DNA of 64,000 nt from Bog-473 sp035552395 (GTDB lineage Bacteria; Actinomycetota; Acidimicrobiia; Acidimicrobiales; RAAP-2): contig DASZLL010000004.1 in assembly GCA_035552395.1 (NCBI GenBank), positions 9,522-73,521 on the forward strand. The letters run 5' to 3'. Each line of letters begins with the position of its first letter. Position 1 is the first letter of the stretch. The position numbers and the translations under genes were made by a program. Below the pieces are notes generated by a model. It was given only the letters and a program-made list of their open reading frames with translations, was not told where the DNA came from and did not search any database. Shown here one piece after another: positions 33,763 through 42,802 of the stretch.

Positions 33763-35034
33763 TCAGCCGGAGAGCCCGAGGTGGAGCTGTTGCAAACCTC
33801 GGAGAAAGAACGTCGGCAGGTACTGGTAGGTCCGCGCATCCGTCGGGCCGTGTGCCTCTTCGGAGATCGTGATGTCCGAGGTTCGATCGAGGAACCGGCT
33901 CAGTGTCACCCGGCCCTCGGCGCGGGCGAGTGGGGCTCCCGCACAGGTGTGGATCCCGTGTCCGAAGGCGATGTGCTGGCGCGCGTTGGCACGGGTGATG
34001 TCGAAGTCGTAGGGGTTTTCGAACATACGGGGGTCGCGGTTGCACGCACCGGGCACCAACATGAGGCTGCTGCCGGCCGGGAGTTTCACTCCAGCCAGCT
34101 CGGTGGCGACGCGAGCCATCCGGAACTGGGTGCGCAGAGGGCTCTCCAGGCGCAGCGTCTCTTCGATGAAGTTCGGAATCCGCTTTTGGTCGTCACGCAC
34201 AAGCTGCTGCAGGTCAGGCCGCTCACCGAGCATTCGCAGGGTGAAGGACAGTAGGCGCACCGTGGTCTCCTGGCCGCCGGAAAAGAGGTTGGCCGCGATG
34301 AGCGCAGCATCGTGCACCTCGGGCGTCGACCCGTCCGGGAAGGTCGCGGTGGCGAGACCAGTCAACACGTCGTTGCGCGGGTGCGCGCGGCGATCCTCGA
34401 TGTACCCGCTGAACCGCTCATAGAGGAACTCCAGCGGTTTGTGCGTGATCTCCTGATGTGCCGTCGACAGACGCTCGCGAAATAGCGAGTGATCGGTTTC
34501 GGGCACCCCTTCCAGGTCGGCGATGACGGTAAGGGTGAAGGGCTCCGCATAGGCGCCGACCATCTCGCACGACCCCGTGTCGAGGAACCCGTCGATGAGA
34601 CGGTCGGCGTGTCGCCACATAAAGTCCTCGTTCTCCTTGAGGCGCTTTGGTGTGATGAGCCGCATCAGCAGGTGGCGGTGCGCCGTGTGGTTCGGTGGGT
34701 CAAATGCCGGCAACTGGTCGCTGAACGGCAGTTCACTCCGACACTTGATGATGATGTCGCTGACGTCGTCCCCCTCGAAAGGGGACGAGAACTTCTGGAA
34801 GGACCCGCACACCACGTTGCAGGAAGAGAACGTCCCCGACGGTGCATCGTTTGGCGGAAAGGAGGCGGGATCGCCGTAGACGGCCATGGCTTCGGGGTGC
34901 CCGGTGATCATGTACATCCCGTAGTTGGGCTCACGCCACACCGGGCTCTGTGCGCGGACCCAATCGAAGTACGGGTAGGGGTCGTCCTGGATGGACCGGT
35001 TGGTGAAAAAGTTGATGTCCTCGAACTCACTCAT
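33763..35034 (-). CDS. Cytochrome P450
   Basis: A 423-residue bacterial P450. The I-helix oxygen-binding motif reads FSGGQETTV, the K-helix ExxR is EETLR, and the haem-thiolate loop is FGHGIHTCAGAPLAR with the Cys ligand about residue 374. No ferredoxin or reductase gene adjoins it, so electrons must come from elsewhere. Its start overlaps the stop of the KstD-like gene by 8 bases, so the two are translationally coupled and likely act in sequence on one substrate. Regiospecificity cannot be read from the sequence. Confidence 0.93.
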   Translation of the reverse strand: MSEFEDINFFTNRSIQDDPYPYFDWVRAQSPVWREPNYGMYMITGHPEAMAVYGDPASFPPNDAPSGTFSSCNVVCGSFQKFSSPFEGDDVSDIIIKCRSELPFSDQLPAFDPPNHTAHRHLLMRLITPKRLKENEDFMWRHADRLIDGFLDTGSCEMVGAYAEPFTLTVIADLEGVPETDHSLFRERLSTAHQEITHKPLEFLYERFSGYIEDRRAHPRNDVLTGLATATFPDGSTPEVHDAALIAANLFSGGQETTVRLLSFTLRMLGERPDLQQLVRDDQKRIPNFIEETLRLESPLRTQFRMARVATELAGVKLPAGSSLMLVPGACNRDPRMFENPYDFDITRANARQHIAFGHGIHTCAGAPLARAEGRVTLSRFLDRTSDITISEEAHGPTDARTYQYLPTFFLRGLQQLHLGLSG

Positions 35035-36712
35035 GGTGCAACCCCGTTCGTTGACCGCCGGTCGCGTGCCGCGTCGCTACGTAGCCGAACACCATGGTGT
35101 TGGCGATGCTGGCCCCCGGTCCGAGGTAGTGGCGACCCATGACCGTGGCGGTACCGTTCCCCGTCGCATAGAGACCGTCGATGGGCTGGTCGTCCCGTCC
35201 GATGACCCTGGCGTGTTCGTCGGTGACGAGGCCACCGCAGGTGCCGATGTCTCCCGGCACGACCTGGACCGCGTAATACGGCGGCTCGTCGATGGGGCCG
35301 AGGCAAGGGTGCACCCGGTGGTTGGGGTCGCCGAGAGCCCGGTTGTAGGCGGACTCGCCCCGGCCGTAATCGGGGTCGATGCCGTTGCGGGCGTTCTTGT
35401 TGAATCCCTCGATGGTCTCGGCCAGGCCGACGGGATCGATGTCGCACATGTGGGCGAGGTCGTCCATGGTCCAGGCCTGTTTGAGCATGCCGCTCTCGAG
35501 CAGTTTCCGGGGGAACCGGCCTGGGCTCGAGCGTTGGTGCGCGTAACGCTTGCGGTACCGATCGTCGAAGATCAGCCAGCACGGGACCGCGCGGCTCGTC
35601 TTGTTTCGGGCGTACATCTCCTTGCCCACTTCCATGTATGAATTCGATTCATTGACGAAGCGGCGTCCAGCGGCGTCGACGTAGATCGTGCGCGGTCGTT
35701 GGCGTGCCTGATCGAGGGTGGACTGCCCGAACCGGCCCGTCCGAGGCGACGGCAACCACCACGCCTCGTCCATCAAGTCGGTCTTCGCCCCAAGCCGCAT
35801 GGCCTCCTGGATCACCTCGCCCGTATCGCCCGGATTCGAGATCGACCACCTCGCCCGGTTCGGCTGATCACCGCCATATTCCTCGCGCATCTCGGCGTTG
35901 TGGGCGAACCCGCCGGAGGCCAGGAGCACGCCCTGGCGGGCGCGGATCGAGGTGGACGTTCCCGCCCGCGCGGTCCGGACGCCGACGACACGGCCGTCCT
36001 CGCTGATCAGCTCCTCGAGCGGCGCCTCGGTCCACACCTCGACGCCCCGATCGATCACTATCTGCAACATCTGCCCGATGAGCGACGCCCCGTTGGTCAA
36101 CAGGGCCTGCCTGCGCAGCCGCGCCGCGTAGGTCCGGATCACGACGCGCGCCGAGACCGCAAAGGACCTGATGCTGCGGTTGTAGTGGGAGAGTGCACGC
36201 GCTTCGTTCGTCATCACCGCCAGGCCGAGGCTCTGGGCCAGTCCGGGTTGTAGCCGCCCCAACCATTCGCCGAGCACTCGACCATCGAAAGGGATCGGCT
36301 CGATCCCACGTCCGAGGTCGTGACCGCCCTTGGCGCTGGAGTAGTAGTCGCTATACCCACGGCAGTAGACGAATCGAACCCCGAGCATTTGGAGGAAGGT
36401 GACCATCTCGGGTCCCGCGGTCAAAAAGGCATCGCGGCGTTTGAACGAGGTAGACGGTCCGACATCACCCACCACCGTCTCGAAGTGGACTATCGCGTCC
36501 TCATAGGAGTCGGGCACCCCGACCGCCCGCATGACCGGGTTGTTCGGGATCCAGACGATCCCGCCCGACATCGCCGTCGATCCACCGAGCAGCTTCTGCT
36601 TCTCCAATACGAGCGCGCTCGCCCCCGCGTCCGCTGCGGTAAGTGCTGCGACCAAGCCGCCACCGCCGGAACCGACGATCACGACGTCGACCGTGGCGTC
36701 CCATGTCGTCAT
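35027..36712 (-). CDS. FAD-dependent dehydrogenase, 3-ketosteroid delta1-dehydrogenase (KstD)-like
   Basis: A 561-residue flavoprotein of the succinate-dehydrogenase/fumarate-reductase superfamily. The FAD motif is DVVIVGSGGGGLVAALTA (near the N-terminus), LLGGSTAMSGG follows, and the C-terminal NGTATVMGRHYLGPGASIA segment has the pattern of KstD proteins, which desaturate ring A of 3-ketosteroids. A KstD-like GYSDYYSSAKGG stretch is present. Members also act on other cyclic ketones, so the steroid assignment is tentative. The ATG at 36712 has AGAGAGG upstream. First gene of the operon with the P450, divergent from the amidohydrolase operon. Confidence 0.85.
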   Translation of the reverse strand: MTTWDATVDVVIVGSGGGGLVAALTAADAGASALVLEKQKLLGGSTAMSGGIVWIPNNPVMRAVGVPDSYEDAIVHFETVVGDVGPSTSFKRRDAFLTAGPEMVTFLQMLGVRFVYCRGYSDYYSSAKGGHDLGRGIEPIPFDGRVLGEWLGRLQPGLAQSLGLAVMTNEARALSHYNRSIRSFAVSARVVIRTYAARLRRQALLTNGASLIGQMLQIVIDRGVEVWTEAPLEELISEDGRVVGVRTARAGTSTSIRARQGVLLASGGFAHNAEMREEYGGDQPNRARWSISNPGDTGEVIQEAMRLGAKTDLMDEAWWLPSPRTGRFGQSTLDQARQRPRTIYVDAAGRRFVNESNSYMEVGKEMYARNKTSRAVPCWLIFDDRYRKRYAHQRSSPGRFPRKLLESGMLKQAWTMDDLAHMCDIDPVGLAETIEGFNKNARNGIDPDYGRGESAYNRALGDPNHRVHPCLGPIDEPPYYAVQVVPGDIGTCGGLVTDEHARVIGRDDQPIDGLYATGNGTATVMGRHYLGPGASIANTMVFGYVATRHATGGQRTGLHHE

Positions 36713-36773
36713 GTCACGACCTCTCTGACCTCCCCGAAACAACTACAGCGCCGAAGGAAGCTACCAGGCTCCG

Positions 36774-36803
36774 TTGACGATTGCTACGACACCGAAGTAA
36801 TAT
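36774..36803 (+). promoter_or_regulatory. Sigma-70-type promoter for the amidohydrolase operon
   Basis: TTGACG (36774-36779) and TAATAT (36798-36803) stand 18 bases apart, followed by AAAGGAGAG as ribosome site before the ATG at 36838. It is the clearest promoter in the window. Confidence 0.6.
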
Positions 36804-36837
36804 GCAGCCATCCAATCCGAAAGGAGAGTGGGGGGCC

Positions 36838-38010
36838 ATGAGCGGGAAGGCGACGACGCTGACGTACCCAGCCGGGGGCGTGGGGGCCCCGAAGGACCGC
36901 CGTCCGGCTCCCCTCGTCGACCACGGACTCCCGGCCGGGACCGACGTCTTCTCAGCCGACGACCACATCTCGCTGGCGGAGGACATCTTCTACGAGCGTC
37001 TCCCCGAGGGCATGAAGGATCGCGCTCCCCGCGTCATGAACGTCGATGGCGGGTGGGTGCTCGGGGTGGACGGCAAGTCGATCCTCGTGCCCGAATTCAT
37101 CAGAGTGCTCACCCAGTACGACCCGGTGCCCGGGTCCCACTCCGGCGACGTCGAGGCGCGGTTGGCTGCGCTCGACTCCGAGGGCATCACCAAGGAACTG
37201 GCCTTCCCGAATTCCGTTCTCGCTCTTTTCGGTTGGCCGGACCGCGAGGTCAGGGAGGCCTGCTTCCGTATCTACAACGAGTACATGGCGGAGGTGCAGG
37301 AGCGGTCCGGCGACCGCATCTACGGCGTTGGCTTGATCAACTGGTGGGACGCCGAGGGCACCCGCCGTACGGTGAACGAGTTGAAAGCCCTCGGGTTGAA
37401 AACGTTTTTGATGCCGCTCATGCCCGGCAAGGACCCCGACGGCAAGCCGGTCGATTATTCGAGCACCGCCATGGACGGCGTCTGGGATGCGATCGAAGAG
37501 GCCGGAGTCCCGATCTCCCATCACATTGGCGAGAATCCACCGGCCACGCCGATCGCGTTCAATGCACTCAGCATCGGAATGCTCCAGTCCGTAGCCCCCT
37601 TCCGCGACACCTTCGGCAAGTACATCTTCGGTGGCATCCTGGACCGACACCCCGGACTGCGGATCGGGTACTTCGAAGGCGGCATCAACTGGGTGCCCTC
37701 GGCGCTGCAGGACGCCGAGCACATCGCGGCGTCCTTCCAACACATGGCAGACCTGAAGATCGAACACGAGCCGACCTACTACTGGGACCACCACATGTGC
37801 GCCTCGTTCATGGTCGACCCGCTCGGGCTCGCGCTCTTGGCTCGCATCGGCGTGGACCGGGTGATGTGGTCCACGGACTTCCCCCACAACGAGAGCACGT
37901 ACGGCTATAGCGACCAGTCGTTAGCCTGCGTCGTGGACGCGGTCGGTGCGGAGGCGACCGCCGCCATTGCGAGCGGTAACGTCAAGCGTTTCCTGAGAAT
38001 TGACGCCTGA
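36838..38010 (+). CDS. Amidohydrolase family protein
   Basis: A 390-residue PF04909 amidohydrolase. The first motif is D-D-H (SADDHISLAED), a His ligand lies in PISHHIGENPP, the barrel segment is YFEGGINWVPSALQDAEH and the acidic ligand is in MWSTDFPHNESTYG. The ATG at 36838 has a strong ribosome site (AAAGGAGAG). It heads an operon with a crotonase-like gene, a tandem CoA-transferase and a MarR regulator, suggesting hydrolysis or decarboxylation before or after CoA activation (inference). Confidence 0.9.
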   Translation: MSGKATTLTYPAGGVGAPKDRRPAPLVDHGLPAGTDVFSADDHISLAEDIFYERLPEGMKDRAPRVMNVDGGWVLGVDGKSILVPEFIRVLTQYDPVPGSHSGDVEARLAALDSEGITKELAFPNSVLALFGWPDREVREACFRIYNEYMAEVQERSGDRIYGVGLINWWDAEGTRRTVNELKALGLKTFLMPLMPGKDPDGKPVDYSSTAMDGVWDAIEEAGVPISHHIGENPPATPIAFNALSIGMLQSVAPFRDTFGKYIFGGILDRHPGLRIGYFEGGINWVPSALQDAEHIAASFQHMADLKIEHEPTYYWDHHMCASFMVDPLGLALLARIGVDRVMWSTDFPHNESTYGYSDQSLACVVDAVGAEATAAIASGNVKRFLRIDA

Positions 38011-38107
38011 TGGTCGCCCCGAGGGCAGCGGTTGGTCCGATGAGGTTATCGCCGAACGCGGGAATCGATCCGATGCGGTGGGACCGGATGGTGCGGTTCC
38101 AAGGTCA

Positions 38108-39094
38108 ATGGAGTTCACGCACATGACCGCTGCCGAGTTCCCGCCTCCCGAGGAGATCATCCTCTACGAGAAGGATCGCAGCACCAGGATCGCGACGATC
38201 ACGCTGAATCGTCCGGACCAGCTCAACATCCCGACGATCGCCGCGCGCAGGCGCTATGCGGACCTTTTGTTCAAGGCGAGCATCGACGACGACGTGAAGG
38301 TCCTGGTGGTGCGAGGCGTCGGTGACCATCTCGGGTCGGGAGCCGACCTCGACGAGCTGATGGCAAAGCGGGCCGAGGGCACCGCGCTGCACGAGGAGTT
38401 CGGCATCGACGAGGACGACGACGTCAACATGCCGTTCGACCGCTCCTACCGTGCCGGGGCGTCGCTGCTGCACTGGTACGGCAACACGCGGTCCGGGTGC
38501 CGGAGCCTCCAGGACTTCAAGAAGATCAGCATCCTCGAGGTCAAGGGGTACTGCTACGGCTGGCACTTCTATCAAGCGGCCGACGCCGATCTGATCATCT
38601 CGTCCGACGATGCGCTCTTCGGGCATCCCGCCTTCCGCTACGTCGGCTACGCGCCGCGCATGTGGCAGTGGGCGATGATGATGGGGATGCGGAAGTTCCA
38701 GGAAATGGTGTTCACGGGCCGGCCGTTCACCGCGCAGGAGATGTTCGAGTGCAATTTCGTGAACAGCGTCGTGCCTCGAGCCGATCTCGAGTCGGAGGTA
38801 GAGAAGTACGCGCTCGCGTGCGCCAAGACGCGTCCGACCGACACCATCTTCATGCAGAAGGTGTTCTTCGAGATCATGAAGCAACATCAAGGGGAGTACA
38901 TGGGTAGCCTCCTCAGCGCGTGGCTCGAGTCCATGGGTGGACAGCTGCGGGACGACGTCGACGGCGGGCGGGCCACGCTCAGTCAGGAGACCATGGACGC
39001 CGGTCTCAATCTCGCCGTGAAGGACAACGACAGCGCCTTCCCGCCGGAATGGCGGCTCAGCCGGTCCGGCCGCCGGCGCCGCGACGACGCCTGA
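38108..39094 (+). CDS. Enoyl-CoA hydratase/isomerase (crotonase) family protein
   Basis: A 328-residue crotonase-fold protein. The N-terminal RIATITLNRPDQLNIPT and the two oxyanion-hole regions (GDHLGSGADLDEL and VKGYCYGWHFYQAADADLIIS) are recognisable. In the region where hydratases carry the second catalytic Glu, the sequence is FGHPAFRYVG, with Ala where PE is usual, and the expected first Glu region is also altered, so hydratase activity is doubtful and isomerase, decarboxylase or C-C hydrolase chemistry is possible. It is longer than the usual 260 residues because of an acidic insert (DEDDDVNM). Start 38108 has AAGG nearby; 38123 is an alternative. Two bases before the CoA-transferase gene. 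Confidence 0.85.
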   Translation: MEFTHMTAAEFPPPEEIILYEKDRSTRIATITLNRPDQLNIPTIAARRRYADLLFKASIDDDVKVLVVRGVGDHLGSGADLDELMAKRAEGTALHEEFGIDEDDDVNMPFDRSYRAGASLLHWYGNTRSGCRSLQDFKKISILEVKGYCYGWHFYQAADADLIISSDDALFGHPAFRYVGYAPRMWQWAMMMGMRKFQEMVFTGRPFTAQEMFECNFVNSVVPRADLESEVEKYALACAKTRPTDTIFMQKVFFEIMKQHQGEYMGSLLSAWLESMGGQLRDDVDGGRATLSQETMDAGLNLAVKDNDSAFPPEWRLSRSGRRRRDDA

Positions 39095-39096
39095 CG

Positions 39097-41532
39097 GTGG
39101 CCCAACGATCGACGAACGGGTCCGAAGGCGGGCCTGCGGCGACGCCGCTCGCCGGGCTCCGCGTCGTCGACCTCTCGTGCTGGATCGGGGGCGCGTACTG
39201 CACCAAGCTGCTGGCGGACGGCGGCGCCGAGGTGATCAAGGTCGAGTCACTCGAGGGCGATCCGCTGCGCCGATGGTCGGCCTCCGGTGCAGCCATCCCG
39301 CCCGAGCGCGACGGCGCCCTCTTCAACTTCCTCCACGCCTCGAAGCGGAGCGTCGTCGTCGACCCCGACGAGACCCGCGACCTCTCGTCGCTCCATGAAC
39401 TCTTTGCTGTGGCGGACGCGGTCGTGTGGTCACACGGCTCCCCGGTGGCCCAACACCCCGAGCTGACCCCCGCCGCGGTGCGCCGTGCGCACCCACACCT
39501 GACGGTGACCTCGATCACTCCATTCGGGCTTGAGGGACCGTGGTCCGACAAGCCGGCGACCGAATTCACCCTCCAGGCCTGGTCCGGCGCGGTCGTCGGC
39601 TTGGCGCGGGGGAGACCCGACCGTGCGCCGGTCTATGTAGGCGGCCAGATCGGCGAGTGGCTCGCCGGTCTCTTCGCGGCGATCGGAACCCTCGCGGCGG
39701 GCTGGCGTGACGACCCGCAAGGAGAGCTCGTCGACGTCTCGATGCTCGAGGCGATGGTCATGTGCCTCACCTATTACCCGGTGACCTTCAACGACCAGTT
39801 AGGCCGGCCGATGCGACGCCGCCGCTTCGTCCCGACCCCCGGAGTCGGCGCAGCGAGCGACGGGCTAGTCGGGCTCGGCGTCGGGACCGGGCAGCAGTGG
39901 CTCGACTTCTGTGCCCTGGCCGAACATCCCGAGTGGACGGAAGACCCGTCGCTCTTCTTGGACCGCACGGCCCTGGCACCGACGATCGACGCATGGATCG
40001 CCTCGCACCGCGTCGATGAGGTCCTCGACCTGGCCTCGGCCTTCCGCATCCCCAACGCCCCGATCGCGAATGGCGAGAACGTCACGACGTTCGAGCACTT
40101 CCGCCAGCGCGGTTCCTTTGCCGCCAACCCAACCGACGGCACGACGAACCCTCGCCCGCCTTTCCGGCTCGGCGCGGCCCGCCTCCGAGAACCCGAACCC
40201 GCTCCTCGGCTGGGGCAGCACTCTATGGACGAATTTCTGCATCGCCCGGCGCGTGAGCGAGATCGGACAGGAACGGGAACGAAGGGACGTCCGTTCGAGG
40301 GCCTCCGCGTGCTTGATATGACCGCTTTCTGGGCGGGGCCCCTCACCAGTCATGTGCTGGCGCTCCTGGGAGCAGAAGTGATCCATTTGGAATCGGCGAG
40401 CCGGCTAGACGGCGTCCGATTCGTCGGCGGCGTGCCGCAGACGGAGGATCGGTACTGGGAGCGGGGACCGATCTTCGCTGCGCTCAACACCAACAAGAAG
40501 AGCCTGACGCTTGACCTCCGAGACCAGCGCGGGGTGGACCTCCTCCGCCGATTCGTCGCAACGTGTGACGTCGTGATCGAGAACTACACCCCGCGCGTGC
40601 TGGACCAACTGGGCGTCGACTACGAGGTCCTCCGGGGCGAGCGGCCGGATCTGGTCATGCTCCGGATGCCGGGCTTCGGGCTCGACGGACCCTGGCGCGA
40701 CCAGGCGGCGTTCGCCTTCGTGATCGAGGACGCCTCTGGGCTGACTTGGCTCACCGGACACCCGGACCTCCTCCCGTTCGAGCCGTACACCGTCGGCGAC
40801 CCCAACGCCGGATTGCATGCGCTCTATGGCCTCCTGCTTGCGCTCCAACACAGACAGAAGACCGGCCAAGGCGCTCTGGTCGAAGCGGCGATGGTCGATG
40901 CCGCGCTCAACGTCACCGCCGAGCAGGCGATCGAGCATTCCGCCTACGGGACACTTCTCACCCGCCAGGGAAACCGGGGTCCATGTGCGGCACCGCAGAA
41001 TCTCTACGAGGTGGCCAAGCCCGACGAGAACGCCCGCGGCGACTTCTGGGTCGCCATTGCGGTCTCCTCCGATGAGCAATGGAAAGCCCTACGAGGCGTA
41101 TTGGGCGAACCAACCTGGGCCGCCGACCCCGGGATGGAGACCGAGGCGGGGCGTGTGCGGGCGCAGGATCGAATCGACTCCGGCTTGCAGGAGTGGTGCC
41201 GCGACAAGCAGGCGGACGAGGTGGTCGCGCTCCTCTGGGCGGCGGGTGTGCCCGCCGGGAAGGTCGTTCAGCCGCACGACCAGCCTGAGCTGCCACCGCT
41301 CGAGTTCCGCCGCTTCTTCGAAGAGGTGGAGCATCCTGTGATCGGAACCTCCCGCTACAGCACGCTGCCGATGAAATTCGCGGGTGGCCCCGAGCGGCTG
41401 CACACGCGGCACGCACCACTCCTCGGAGAGCACAATCGGGAGCTCCTCAGCGAACTTGGCCTGAGCGGGTCGGACATCGACGCGCTCGAGGCAGATGGTG
41501 TCATCGGTGCCTCGCTCGTCGCAGGGACCTAG
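39097..41532 (+). CDS. Tandem CaiB/BaiF (family III) CoA-transferase fusion, paralogue of the one at 12871
   Basis: An 811-residue protein with two family III domains: about residues 15-370 (AGLRVVDLSCWIGGAYC) and about 400-811 (EGLRVLDMTAFWAGPLTS). At the formyl-CoA-transferase Asp169 position half 1 has Glu (VDVSMLEAM) and half 2 has Asp (VEAAMVDAA), the reverse of the paralogue. The GTG at 39097 is two bases after the crotonase stop, which decides the start; an in-frame extension upstream is a shadow. It presumably activates or transfers CoA between acids in the same pathway as the amidohydrolase and crotonase. Confidence 0.9.
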   Translation: MAQRSTNGSEGGPAATPLAGLRVVDLSCWIGGAYCTKLLADGGAEVIKVESLEGDPLRRWSASGAAIPPERDGALFNFLHASKRSVVVDPDETRDLSSLHELFAVADAVVWSHGSPVAQHPELTPAAVRRAHPHLTVTSITPFGLEGPWSDKPATEFTLQAWSGAVVGLARGRPDRAPVYVGGQIGEWLAGLFAAIGTLAAGWRDDPQGELVDVSMLEAMVMCLTYYPVTFNDQLGRPMRRRRFVPTPGVGAASDGLVGLGVGTGQQWLDFCALAEHPEWTEDPSLFLDRTALAPTIDAWIASHRVDEVLDLASAFRIPNAPIANGENVTTFEHFRQRGSFAANPTDGTTNPRPPFRLGAARLREPEPAPRLGQHSMDEFLHRPARERDRTGTGTKGRPFEGLRVLDMTAFWAGPLTSHVLALLGAEVIHLESASRLDGVRFVGGVPQTEDRYWERGPIFAALNTNKKSLTLDLRDQRGVDLLRRFVATCDVVIENYTPRVLDQLGVDYEVLRGERPDLVMLRMPGFGLDGPWRDQAAFAFVIEDASGLTWLTGHPDLLPFEPYTVGDPNAGLHALYGLLLALQHRQKTGQGALVEAAMVDAALNVTAEQAIEHSAYGTLLTRQGNRGPCAAPQNLYEVAKPDENARGDFWVAIAVSSDEQWKALRGVLGEPTWAADPGMETEAGRVRAQDRIDSGLQEWCRDKQADEVVALLWAAGVPAGKVVQPHDQPELPPLEFRRFFEEVEHPVIGTSRYSTLPMKFAGGPERLHTRHAPLLGEHNRELLSELGLSGSDIDALEADGVIGASLVAGT

Positions 41533-41563
41533 AGGCCCGGCGGGAACGCCGTATCCTTCCGGC

Positions 41564-42154
41564 ATGGCCTTCGAGCCGGCCCCCTTTGACGTCGTCGAGG
41601 CGTCCCGTCGCGTCTGGCTCCAGCGCTGGGCCCCCGAGGCCGCTTCCGGCATGGCGGTGTTCACCGCCATTCTGCGTTCCTACCAGCTCCTCAACGATCA
41701 GGTGCAGCACGTGATGAGGAGGCACGATCTCACGTTCGCCCGCTATGAGGTCCTCGCCTGGTTGGCGACCGACCCGGAATCCGCGCTGACGCTCAGCTGG
41801 ATCAGCAAGACCCTGCGGATCCCGCCGGCGACCGTCACCAACATCATCGATCGACTCGAGGATGACAAGCTCGTTCGGCGGATGCCGCATCCTTCGGATG
41901 CCCGGACGACGCTCGCCGAAATCACTGCCCGTGGCCGCAAGGCCGCGATGGGTGCGACGGAAGATCTGAACTCGACCGTCTACGAACGCATCGGTCTGGC
42001 CGAGCCGGAGCGCAGCAAGCTCATCGACCTGCTGGCTCGGCTGCGCGCCAGCGGAAACGAATTCGACGTCGTACTCTCGGAAGAAGTCCTCGAGGATGTG
42101 ACATCACGGGGGGTCCGCAAGCCAGGTCGCAAAGGTCGATCGGCGGTCGCGTAA
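41564..42154 (+). CDS. MarR-family transcriptional regulator
   Basis: A 196-residue winged-helix regulator. The recognition region is LSWISKTLRIPPATVTNIIDRLE and the wing is RRMPHPSDARTTLAEIT. It is the last gene of the amidohydrolase/crotonase/CoA-transferase operon and probably regulates it from the promoter at 36774 (inference). The ATG at 41564 gives the usual N-terminal helix. It converges with the TetR gene at 42165, ten bases away. Confidence 0.88.
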   Translation: MAFEPAPFDVVEASRRVWLQRWAPEAASGMAVFTAILRSYQLLNDQVQHVMRRHDLTFARYEVLAWLATDPESALTLSWISKTLRIPPATVTNIIDRLEDDKLVRRMPHPSDARTTLAEITARGRKAAMGATEDLNSTVYERIGLAEPERSKLIDLLARLRASGNEFDVVLSEEVLEDVTSRGVRKPGRKGRSAVA

Positions 42155-42164
42155 CTCGCACGGG

Positions 42165-42788
42165 TCACCCGGGAGGCCGTTGCCCCTTTCGGATGGCGTC
42201 TTCGACCAAGCCGATCGCCCAGTCGACGGTCCGGATCGCCTGCTCGCGATTCATCTCCCAGTCCGAGGCGAGTCGCTCGTACGTGGCGACACTCCACATC
42301 ACATCGAGCAGGGCGGCGGCGGATGTCCGCTCGGAGTCGGACCATTCGGACGTCCCGTCCCGTAGCGCCCCCAAGAGGGCGTTTCTCTGGCGGAGGTTGG
42401 CGTCGGTGAGGGTCGGATCGAGCGGCGGCTTCGGGCGCATCGGGTACGAGGACACGTGCGCAAAGATCCGGGCTGCAATGTCGGCGACGTCGTCGAGCCG
42501 CATTCCCTCCAGTTCGATGCCGGCCTTCTGTTCCAGCCGGTGCATGACGGCATCACGAAGGCCTCGCTCGTTGCCGAAATAGCGGTACACGGTCCGCTCG
42601 TTCACGCCGGCCTCTTCCGCGACGCGACGCATGGTGAGCGCGCGCCAGTCGCGAATAGACGAGGTGCGGAGAAGCTTGCAGCCCGCCGCCGTGATGCGCT
42701 CGCGCGTCTCGGCGGCCTGCTGGCGCCGGGCCGGGCTCTCGTAACGGCGTGGGCTGGAGGCCTGCGGTACGGGTGTCGCCCTGCTCAC
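42165..42788 (-). CDS. TetR-family transcriptional regulator
   Basis: A 207-residue repressor. The helix-turn-helix spans about residues 28-75 and includes MRRVAEEAGVNERTVYRYFG. The C-terminal ligand domain ends in a Lys-rich tail. The GTG at 42788 has GGGAGAGG just before it. It lies 14 bases after the P450 stop and so is cotranscribed with that P450; it probably represses the operon through the repeat at 44024 (inference). Confidence 0.89.
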   Translation of the reverse strand: MSRATPVPQASSPRRYESPARRQQAAETRERITAAGCKLLRTSSIRDWRALTMRRVAEEAGVNERTVYRYFGNERGLRDAVMHRLEQKAGIELEGMRLDDVADIAARIFAHVSSYPMRPKPPLDPTLTDANLRQRNALLGALRDGTSEWSDSERTSAAALLDVMWSVATYERLASDWEMNREQAIRTVDWAIGLVEDAIRKGQRPPG

Positions 42789-42802
42789 TGCCTCTCCCAG
42801 GA

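Noticed and set aside
33763..42154. Calling the locus a classical cholesterol-degradation cluster
   Set aside because: No KstR-type operators, HsaACDB ring-cleavage genes or mce4 transporter genes are visible; only single KstD-like, Ltp2-like and P450 genes support it.
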